From contig JANYFH010000246.1 in NCBI GenBank assembly GCA_025362705.1, positions 1 through 14,553 on the forward strand: a stretch of DNA of 14,553 nucleotides, in the 5' to 3' direction. Shown here one piece after another: positions 6,288 to 12,946 of this stretch. Origin of the DNA: Betaproteobacteria bacterium. GTDB taxonomy: Bacteria; Pseudomonadota; Gammaproteobacteria; Burkholderiales; Usitatibacteraceae. Positions within the stretch are counted from its first letter, which is position 1; each line of letters starts with the position of its first letter. A model generated the notes under the pieces. It was not told the origin of the DNA. It did not search any database and worked only from the letters and a program-made list of their open reading frames with translations. A program made the position numbers and the translations under genes.

Positions 6288-9171
6288 TTACTGCACGCAA
6301 ATGATCAAACACCGACGACTCGGCGAGCAATGGTGCCAAATCTTCCGCTGACATCGGCACGCTAAAGTAAAAGCCCTGACCGAAGCGGCAGCCTTTTGCG
6401 CGTAGCAATGTGAGTTGTCCCGCCGTTTCGATTCCCTCGGCGATAACATCCAGATCAAGGCTCTTCGCCATGCTGATGATGGCAACCACAATCGCTGTGT
6501 CGTCGGGATCGATAGTGATATCGCGTACAAAGCTCTGGTCGATTTTCAACTTGCTGATCGGCAACCTCTTCAGGTAAGAGAGACTCGAATAGCCTGTACC
6601 AAAATCATCAACTGACAGCTGGATTCCCATGCTGGCAATTTCATGCAAAAGCATCAGGCTACCCTCACCCTGCCGCATGACCTGGCTCTCGGTGATTTCC
6701 AGTTCGAGCAGCGTGGGATCAAGGTTCGTCTCGGCGAGTATGTTGGCTAGCATGCGCACGAAACCTTTGTCTTCCAGTTGACGGGCAGAGAGGTTTACGG
6801 CAATGCGACGGCGCGGCATGCCGGCGTCCAGCCATTTTTGCGCTTGCCTGCAAGCCTCCCTGAGTACCCATTGACCGATCTCATTGATCAACCCTGTTTC
6901 TTCCGCAAGTGGAATGAATTCGCCAGGCATGATATTGCCGCTATGCACAGAAACCCAGCGAACCAGCGCTTCCAACGCGACGATTTCGCCCGAATTGAGA
7001 TCAATTTGCGGCTGGTATACCAGCGAGAAATCGCCATTCTTGACCGCTGCACGCAGGTCTGATTCCATCATGGCGCGGCGCTTCACAGCAATGTTCATCT
7101 GCTGGGTAAAGAACTGATACGTGTTCTTGCCCAGGCCCTTGCCATGGAACATTGCGGTATCTGCATTTTTCAGCAATGTTGGTGCGTCGTCGCCGTCATC
7201 CGGGAAAAGTGCGATGCCAATTGAACCGGATACGTGCTGATCGATACCACCCACCGAAAATGCAGTGCGCAACGCATCAAGAATTTTTTGCGCGACCCGG
7301 GTAGCACCCTGGTGTCCGTCCAATTGATCGAGCAACACAATAAATTCATCTCCACCCTGTCTGGCAATGGTATCGTGGGTTCGCACCGATTCCGTCAGCC
7401 GCTTCGCGACTTGCCTCAGCAATTCGTCGCCGGCATCGTGGCCAAGCGAGTCATTGATGTTTTTGAAATTGTCGATGTCGATATACATCACTGCAAATCG
7501 CTTGGTCGACCGTGCTGCGCGGCTGATTGCCTGCGAGATGCGGTCCTGCATCAGCGAACGATTGGGGAGTTCGGTCAAGGCATCGTGATATGCCAAATGC
7601 TGCATGCGTTGCTGTATCGTCTTGCGTTCGGTCACGTCCCGGGTGTTAACGATGATGCCGCGCACTTCCGGAATATCAAGACAGTTTTTACCAATTGATT
7701 CCAGCGTTCGCCACGCACCGGATTTGTTCATGACACGAAATTCAATTGATCGAGTCATTTCACCGAGTTCAATCAATTCGCGAAACATGTCGCGCATGGG
7801 CTCAACATCGTCCCGATGAATGATGTCGAACTGGCTCTTGCCAATCATGTCACGCGGGTCGTGTCCAAGCAAATGCGTTACCGAGGGACTTTGATAGAGG
7901 ATGATGCCACTTGCATCCAGCACTGTTACGATATCCATTGCACTCTCAGTGAGTGCCTTGAATCGGACCTCTGACGCTTCTAGCGCCTGGCTTACCTGTT
8001 TGAAGTCAGTGAAATCGGTCAGCACACCGATGATGCCTGCAGCACTTCCGTCCGCGTTGGTGAAGCGGCTGATGTGGCGGATGATGTCGCGATTATTGCC
8101 ATCGCCATCTTTGATGTTGTCTTCCGCAACGATGGTTTTACCGCTAATCAACAACTTCGCATCTTCCACCTCCGCCGCCTTGGCGTGGTCCGGTGAAAGC
8201 AAATCCGCGGGGCGAGTACCGATCCAGTCTTCGCGTCGCTTGGAGAAAAATGTCTCCCATGCGCGATTGAAACCCAGGTACTTTCCATCGGCCCCTTTGT
8301 AAAATATTGGTGAAGGGATGACTTCCAGAAGTTCACGCGTGAAGTGCAATTGGTGATCCAGAGCGTGCGTCGTGCGTTTGGCATCAGTGATATCTGATGC
8401 GGTCACCAGAATGCCGACGACCTCGTCCTGCACACCGCGCAAAGGCGCGGCAGAGAGGCTGATTTCGCGGGGATGGGCATCACTGTCTGCCCAACTGAGT
8501 TCGACATTATGTACACTCTCGCCGCGCAGAACCCGCATCCTGATATCTGTTGCCACTGACTTTGACATCGTCAAGATCGGGGATGGCTTGCCAAGAACGG
8601 AGGCCGCAGCGACCCCAAAAATTTTTTCCGCTGCGGGGTTCCACAGTGTCACGATACCTTCAGCTGTCAGGGAGTAGATCGCCAGCGGCGAATTGTTGAC
8701 GATTGCACTAAGCGAATCATTTAGCGCCGCCAGCGCCGCTTGTGACGCACGGATACTGGAGATATCCTCAATAGAGCCCAATCCATAGAGCGGCTTTCCT
8801 GCAGTGTCACAAACCACGACACCCGAGCGTTGCGCCCATAATATGGAGCCATCCTTCCGGATGTAGCGTTTTTCGCGAGTGAGGGGCGGTGACGTGCCTT
8901 GTCCTACAATGGCTTGTAGCATCGCATCGTCGACCGGCCGATCTTCAGGATGCGTGAATTCGACAAAACGCCTGCCGATTAATTCCTCGGCGGAATAGCC
9001 CATCATTTCGCAAAATCGGCGGTTCACCATCAGGAACCGGCCACCTGTATCGACTTGGGTGAGTCCTGTCCCAACCAGATCGAACACCTCCCGAAACTTG
9101 CGTTCGCTGGCCGATAGTTCGAGGTTGGGGTCCGGAACCGCGTTCGTCCGGCTGCTTTCCTCTACGCTCAA
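6277..9171 (-). CDS. PAS(x4)-GGDEF-EAL cyclic-di-GMP signalling protein
   Basis: A 964-residue cytosolic protein with no membrane segment. Domains in order: PAS at about 22-142, 149-264, 274-392 and 400-515, then GGDEF (522-687) and EAL (700-950). The cyclase motif is intact (GGDEF 606-610) with an inhibitory RxxD site five residues before it (Arg597-Asp600). The phosphodiesterase residues are also intact: EAL 734-736, Asn793, ELEITES 823-829, DDFGTGYSS 855-863, Lys876, Glu912 and Gln932. It could make or break c-di-GMP according to signals sensed by the PAS domains, whose ligands are unknown. The start is TTG at 9171, supported by a GAGGA site and a TTGA overlap with the sppA stop (9168-9171). 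No nearer ATG suits the first PAS domain. It appears to be the last gene of the rluC-sppA run. Confidence 0.95.
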   Translation of the reverse strand: MSVEESSRTNAVPDPNLELSASERKFREVFDLVGTGLTQVDTGGRFLMVNRRFCEMMGYSAEELIGRRFVEFTHPEDRPVDDAMLQAIVGQGTSPPLTREKRYIRKDGSILWAQRSGVVVCDTAGKPLYGLGSIEDISSIRASQAALAALNDSLSAIVNNSPLAIYSLTAEGIVTLWNPAAEKIFGVAAASVLGKPSPILTMSKSVATDIRMRVLRGESVHNVELSWADSDAHPREISLSAAPLRGVQDEVVGILVTASDITDAKRTTHALDHQLHFTRELLEVIPSPIFYKGADGKYLGFNRAWETFFSKRREDWIGTRPADLLSPDHAKAAEVEDAKLLISGKTIVAEDNIKDGDGNNRDIIRHISRFTNADGSAAGIIGVLTDFTDFKQVSQALEASEVRFKALTESAMDIVTVLDASGIILYQSPSVTHLLGHDPRDMIGKSQFDIIHRDDVEPMRDMFRELIELGEMTRSIEFRVMNKSGAWRTLESIGKNCLDIPEVRGIIVNTRDVTERKTIQQRMQHLAYHDALTELPNRSLMQDRISQAISRAARSTKRFAVMYIDIDNFKNINDSLGHDAGDELLRQVAKRLTESVRTHDTIARQGGDEFIVLLDQLDGHQGATRVAQKILDALRTAFSVGGIDQHVSGSIGIALFPDDGDDAPTLLKNADTAMFHGKGLGKNTYQFFTQQMNIAVKRRAMMESDLRAAVKNGDFSLVYQPQIDLNSGEIVALEALVRWVSVHSGNIMPGEFIPLAEETGLINEIGQWVLREACRQAQKWLDAGMPRRRIAVNLSARQLEDKGFVRMLANILAETNLDPTLLELEITESQVMRQGEGSLMLLHEIASMGIQLSVDDFGTGYSSLSYLKRLPISKLKIDQSFVRDITIDPDDTAIVVAIISMAKSLDLDVIAEGIETAGQLTLLRAKGCRFGQGFYFSVPMSAEDLAPLLAESSVFDHLRAVTSE

Positions 9172-10172
9172 TTGTTCCTCGGTGTCGCTGCGTTTATGGA
9201 TCCACCACCAATCGCGCCGGATAATACCTTATTCCAAAAAGAATCTGCGGCACTGGTACCCAGCCGTCGAGCGAGGGTTTCGGAGAATGAATCCTCGGTG
9301 GTGAAGTCGACAATCTGGTCAGCCTTGACTATTTCTCTTGCTACATAGTCCAGCCCGCCCAGACCATCAGCCAAACCATTGGCAACACTTTTTTCACCGG
9401 ACCATACCAGGCCAGAAAACATTTCCGGCGTTTCCTTGAGCCGTTTGCCGCGTCCGTCCCTCACGACCTTGATGAACTGCTGATGGATTTCATCGACCAT
9501 CTGCTGCGCAAATTTTTGCTGTTCAGGGTTGATTGGCGAAAACGGATCAAGAAACCCCTTGTTTGAACCAGCGGTTACGAGCCGGCGTTCAACGCCGAGT
9601 TTGTCCATTGCGCCGGTAAACCCGAACCCGTCCATCAACACGCCGATTGATCCGACGATGGATGCCTTATCGACAAATATTTTGTCAGCCGCCACCGCGA
9701 CGTAGTAGCCGCCTGACGCACAAATATCCTGTACTACAACGTAGAGCGGGATGTCTTTGTGTTTTGCGCGCAGACGTTTGATCTCGTCATTGATATAGCC
9801 TGCCTGAACCGGACTGCCACCGGGGCTATTGATACGCAGTACCACACCCTGGGTATTTTTGTCTTTGAATGCCTGCTGAAGCGAGCCGATGATTTTGTCT
9901 GCAGACGCTTTCGAATCACTGGAAATCACACCTTTCAGTTCCACCAGTGCGGTGTGTTTTTCGAGTGAGGAAACATCGCGTTTGCCACCAACCCATCCTA
10001 TAACTGCAAACAGCAATAGAAGCAAAAAAAGCAGCCAGGCAATGCTGAGTCCAGCCCTCCAGCGCCGCGACAATCGCTGTTCGGTGAGCGCATCAAAGGC
10101 CAGTTTTTCGAGCACGCTGCGTTCCCATGTCGCGGAATTTGCGGTTGGCGGTTGTTGGCTATCCTGATTCAT
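9168..10172 (-). CDS. sppA: S49 family signal peptide peptidase (SppA-like)
   Basis: A 334-residue membrane-anchored serine protease of the S49 family, expected to degrade cleaved signal peptides or membrane protein fragments. The N-terminus is cytosolic and basic (RRWR, 36-39), followed by one transmembrane segment at about 42-62; the catalytic domain would face the periplasm. Visible motifs: INSPGGSP at 114-121, the nucleophile Ser153 in CASGGYY, SIVGSIGVLM at 171-180, and Lys205 in SNKGFLDPF as the likely general base. The Ser-Lys spacing of 52 equals that of B. subtilis SppA (Ser147, Lys199). It is the short single-domain form, not the double-length E. coli SppA. The ATG overlaps the Rieske gene stop (ATGA, 10169-10172). 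Confidence 0.92.
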   Translation of the reverse strand: MNQDSQQPPTANSATWERSVLEKLAFDALTEQRLSRRWRAGLSIAWLLFLLLLLFAVIGWVGGKRDVSSLEKHTALVELKGVISSDSKASADKIIGSLQQAFKDKNTQGVVLRINSPGGSPVQAGYINDEIKRLRAKHKDIPLYVVVQDICASGGYYVAVAADKIFVDKASIVGSIGVLMDGFGFTGAMDKLGVERRLVTAGSNKGFLDPFSPINPEQQKFAQQMVDEIHQQFIKVVRDGRGKRLKETPEMFSGLVWSGEKSVANGLADGLGGLDYVAREIVKADQIVDFTTEDSFSETLARRLGTSAADSFWNKVLSGAIGGGSINAATPRNN

Positions 10173-10552
10173 GGCTCACGTTTTTCGTTGTCGATATTTT
10201 CGTGGTTCAACAACACGACGTCGTTCCCCACGACTTTGATCAGTAGTGATCGCAAGCGCGCACCATGGCACGGTCCACCCACACACAGTCCGCTATCTGG
10301 TTCAAACAACGCACCGTGGGTGGCACACATCAAGTATAAGCCCGATTCCTCGAACACCTCACCCGGTTGCCAGTCCAGCTCGGTGCCGCGATGCGGACAT
10401 GAATTGATGTAGGCGTAGACCGTATCGTCATACTTGATCGCGAAACAAGATATTTGGCGCGCAGATCCGGAAAGCGCAATCTCGAATTTCATGGCTCGGC
10501 CACCATCAACCAGCTCGTCAACGCGACAAACTACGCGTTCTGTGTCAGCCAT
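10169..10552 (-). CDS. Small Rieske [2Fe-2S] protein
   Basis: A 127-residue single-domain Rieske protein. The cluster ligands are complete: Cys52-Pro-His54 in SCPHRG and Cys76-x-x-His79 in CATHGALF. A GLCVGGPCHG loop (88-97) adds two cysteines, Cys90 and Cys95, between the second ligand pair and the last strands. There is no signal peptide, TAT motif or catalytic oxygenase domain, so it probably works as a cytosolic electron-transfer or redox-sensing protein; its partner is unknown. It starts at ATG 10552, inside the HAD gene (22-bp overlap), with only a weak GAG-rich site upstream, and its stop overlaps the sppA start. An alternative ATG at codon 21 would remove the first strand and is less likely. 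Confidence 0.88.
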   Translation of the reverse strand: MADTERVVCRVDELVDGGRAMKFEIALSGSARQISCFAIKYDDTVYAYINSCPHRGTELDWQPGEVFEESGLYLMCATHGALFEPDSGLCVGGPCHGARLRSLLIKVVGNDVVLLNHENIDNEKREP

Positions 10553-11190
10553 ACGTTTAACTCGCTCACAGTATCGACGACAGCAAGCGATAGCTGCGTC
10601 GCCAGTAAATCGGACGGATGCGCACCATAGGTCACCGCAACTGCTGCAACGCCGGCGTTACGGGCGAGGTCGAGGTCATGCGTTGTATCACCAATCATCA
10701 GCGTATGTTCTGGCGGGACAGCAGTGAATTCCATCAGTCTTAAGAGCATGTCAGGATGGGGCTTCGGGAACCCTTCATCGGCGCAGCGCGAAAAGTGAAA
10801 CGTCGATTTCAACTCAGTCCGTGCAAGAGCGCGTTCAAGGCCGGCGCGGGACTTGCCCGTCGCAATTGCCAGAAATCGCTGTGTCTGCGCGAGTGCTGTC
10901 AGCAGCTCGCGAATGCCGGCGTACAGCGGTGCTTCATGATCACGCGCAATAAAATTTTGTCGATAGGCGAGTGCGAACGCGGTCTGCGCACCACGATCAA
11001 TTTCCGGAAATAGCCGTGTTATCGAATCCTGGATACCCAACCCGATGATCGCTTTGGCCGAGTCCGTCGATGGAATCGGCAAGCCACAATTCTGCGCGGC
11101 CAATTGAATGCACTCGCCGATCAAGCCAGTCGAATCCATGATCGTGCCGTCCCAGTCGAACACAATCAGATCAAAGCGGCGTGGCTGCAT
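10531..11190 (-). CDS. HAD-superfamily hydrolase, phosphoglycolate-phosphatase-like
   Basis: A 219-residue HAD subfamily IA phosphatase. Motif I is FDWDGTIMDST with Asp12 (nucleophile) and Asp14; motif II Thr111 in ATGK; motif III Lys143 in FPKPHPDM; motif IV IGDTTHDLDLARNAG with Asp168 and Asp172. An alpha-helical cap lies between motifs I and II. This resembles Gph-like enzymes, but the true substrate cannot be read from sequence, so no symbol is given. The frame is open to 11271. ATG at 11190 is preferred because it sits four bases after the rluC stop, has GGGAT upstream and places motif I at the usual position. ATG at 11211 would overlap rluC and lacks a ribosome site. Confidence 0.88.
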   Translation of the reverse strand: MQPRRFDLIVFDWDGTIMDSTGLIGECIQLAAQNCGLPIPSTDSAKAIIGLGIQDSITRLFPEIDRGAQTAFALAYRQNFIARDHEAPLYAGIRELLTALAQTQRFLAIATGKSRAGLERALARTELKSTFHFSRCADEGFPKPHPDMLLRLMEFTAVPPEHTLMIGDTTHDLDLARNAGVAAVAVTYGAHPSDLLATQLSLAVVDTVSELNVWLTQNA

Positions 11191-11194
11191 CGGG

Positions 11195-12229
11195 TCATCG
11201 ATCCCGAACATGTTTGAGGTAGTGCACCAGATCTGCCGAAAGCGGCGCTTCGATAACCAGCTTCTCGCCACTGATCGGATGCAGAAACGCCATCAATCGT
11301 GCATGCAAAAACATGCGCTTCAAGCCGCCATTTTTAACGGCAGCCACTTGCTTGTTCAACGCAAATTCACCGTACTTGTCATCACCGATGATCGGGAAGC
11401 CAAGATGCGCCAGATGCACACGAATTTGGTGGGTGCGCCCGGTTCGGATTTCGCAATCAAGCAGCGTTGCACCGATCAACACTTCTTTTCGGGTAACAAT
11501 CGTATGTGACTCCTGGCCATCATCTTCGTCAACCGACACACGGCGCTCGCCCGCATCCGTCACATACTTCGCGAGTTTTACCCGAACGTGACGTCGTTCA
11601 TCCGGCCAAGCGCCCTTCACCAGTGCCGAGTAATGTTTTTCGATGCGCGCATCGGTGTCACCTCGCAGCATCGCGTGCAACGCGGTCAATGCGCTGCGCT
11701 TTTTGGCGATCAACAACACACCCGACGTTTCCCGGTCAATGCGATGCACGAGTTCAAGAAATTTCGCCTCCGGCCGCAACGCACGCAGCGCTTCGATCAC
11801 GCCGAAACTGATGCCGCTGCCACCATGCACCGCAAGTCCGGCGGGTTTGTTGAGCGCTAGCAGCGCATCATCTTCATAGAGCAACCTCAAGGATGGGCGC
11901 GCTTTCCCGGACGAAAATGCCTGCGAAGCAGCCCCAATGCTGAGGTTTGGCTTTTTTTCCGCTGTAGTCACCGGCGGCACCCGCACCAGGTCGCCCTCAT
12001 TCAGGCGATAGTCCGCCGCAACACGACCCTTGTTCACACGCACTTCACCGGAGCGTACGATGCGGTAAACGTGGCTTTTCGGCACGCCTTTCAACAGAGT
12101 GACGAGAAAATTGTCCAACCGCTGTCCGATCGACGCTTCGTCGATGGTTACGATGCTGGCAGCTGCAAATGGCCCGTCGGGTAGAGCGGGTTTTGCACCG
12201 GAAAGTGATTTGTTACCAGCAAGTGCCAT
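11195..12229 (-). CDS. rluC: 23S rRNA pseudouridine synthase RluC
   Basis: A 344-residue RluA-family pseudouridine synthase; in E. coli RluC modifies 23S rRNA positions 955, 2504 and 2580. The S4 RNA-binding domain spans about 34-97 (GQRLDNFLVTLLKGVPKSHV, then VRVNKGRV). The catalytic motif HRIDRETSG at 162-170 contains Asp165. Later motifs are KHYSALVKG (198-206), GRTHQIRVHLAHLGFPIIGD (264-283) and LHARLMAF (308-315). RluC rather than RluD is inferred from its place divergent from rne, the same as in E. coli. ATG at 12229 is the first codon of the frame; its ribosome site is poor. It heads the minus-strand run that continues through HAD, Rieske, sppA and the c-di-GMP gene. Confidence 0.92.
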   Translation of the reverse strand: MALAGNKSLSGAKPALPDGPFAAASIVTIDEASIGQRLDNFLVTLLKGVPKSHVYRIVRSGEVRVNKGRVAADYRLNEGDLVRVPPVTTAEKKPNLSIGAASQAFSSGKARPSLRLLYEDDALLALNKPAGLAVHGGSGISFGVIEALRALRPEAKFLELVHRIDRETSGVLLIAKKRSALTALHAMLRGDTDARIEKHYSALVKGAWPDERRHVRVKLAKYVTDAGERRVSVDEDDGQESHTIVTRKEVLIGATLLDCEIRTGRTHQIRVHLAHLGFPIIGDDKYGEFALNKQVAAVKNGGLKRMFLHARLMAFLHPISGEKLVIEAPLSADLVHYLKHVRDR

Positions 12230-12316
12230 CTTAGGATATACTTTTATCTCGTTGATTTTGAAGCGAGTCCGCTGTTTCCACCGACCTGCTGCGCATAGAG
12301 CTTATTTACTTTGTTT

Positions 12317-12341
12317 GTGAATTTCGCTTAATTTAGTTCAC
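12317..12341. promoter_or_regulatory. Inverted repeat GTGAA-N15-TTCAC in AT-rich divergent region
   Basis: A 5-bp perfect inverted repeat (GTGAA 12317-12321, TTCAC 12337-12341) spans the most AT-rich part of the rluC-rne gap. The neighbouring TTTACT (12304-12309), 17-nt spacer and TTAATT (12327-12332) could be a poor promoter toward rne. The repeat is short enough to be chance, and no regulator is known from the sequence. Confidence 0.2.
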
Positions 12342-12868
12342 GCAGCCCGCTGGAACCGAACTCCCAAGAAATCACCGTTTTGTTCGGTCGACCCGCTTTC
12401 CCGCGCAGTTTTGAAAAACCTACTGCCAGTGCTTGTTGGAGCGCCGTTCAAAACGGAAAACGGGCGGTCGTTTTTGCTCACCGCCGGGAAGGTTCTTCAC
12501 CAACAACATTTGGTCTCAAGACCCGCCCCAAACAAGTAGCGATACTAAACGATTTGCGCGCACCGTCCGCGAAGCGGACAGCAGCACCGGGTGGCGTGAA
12601 GATGAACAGTTGGGCATTTTGGTGGCACCTTTTGGGTTGCACAAAAATGTCCGAAGGCAACAAGGCAGTCAGGCCTGCACACAATAAGTGGGTCGACATA
12701 AAAACAGCAACGCAGAATTTTGGCTCGCACCGGAAGATGACAAGAAATTCCCACCAATATCGATATTCGCTTTCGATACCGCATCGTCAAACGACCATGC
12801 GCGGTGCGGCACGTCGTCTTCATCGCTGCACGTAAAGCCAGCTAACGCGCTGTTGCATGCCTCGGTCT

Positions 12869-12886
12869 GCGCGCTTTTTCGCGCGC
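12869..12886 (+). other. GC-rich hairpin in the rne leader
   Basis: GCGCGC and GCGCGC flank a TTTTTC loop, giving a 6-bp all-GC stem 60 nt before the rne ATG, directly followed by a second small stem (GACCC-GCC-GGGTT, 12887-12899). The T-run is in the loop, not after the stem, so it is not an intrinsic terminator. It could act as part of a leader structure recognised or cut by RNase E. Confidence 0.4.
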
Positions 12887-12946
12887 GACCCGCCGGGTTC
12901 GTCTTCGCCCTCGCCTGTCGCTGAAAATGCGCGAGAAAGAAGAATC

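Larger units (their letters stand above)
12230..12946. other. Long rluC-rne divergent gap, probable rne 5' leader
   Basis: These 717 bp contain no gene I can support. Small open frames on both strands (for example 12380-12835 plus) resemble nothing I recognise and overlap each other. Structure on the rne strand: CCGTT/AACGG stem (12444-12456), GGCGGT/ACCGCC stem with an 11-nt loop (12463-12485), GTCCGC-GAA-GCGGAC (12565-12579), the palindrome AATATCGATATT (12756-12767), GCGCGC-TTTTTC-GCGCGC (12869-12886) and GACCC-GCC-GGGTT (12887-12899). The AT-rich part at 12230-12345 is where promoters for rluC and rne most likely lie; no clear -35/-10 pair was found. E. coli rne has a long, structured leader used for autoregulation; a similar role here is inference. 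Confidence 0.5.

Noticed and set aside
12380..12835. 151-codon open frame on the plus strand between rluC and rne, with overlapping frames at 12433-12687 and 12545-12823
   Set aside because: The product has no recognisable domain, no clear ribosome site and an odd composition rich in Arg, His and Trp. Competing frames on both strands are equally open, so chance is more likely. A protein search or finding the DNA repeated elsewhere in the genome would reopen it.
12869..12886. GCGCGC-TTTTTC-GCGCGC considered as a terminator or attenuator
   Set aside because: The T-run is in the loop and the sequence after the stem is GC-rich, so termination is not expected.
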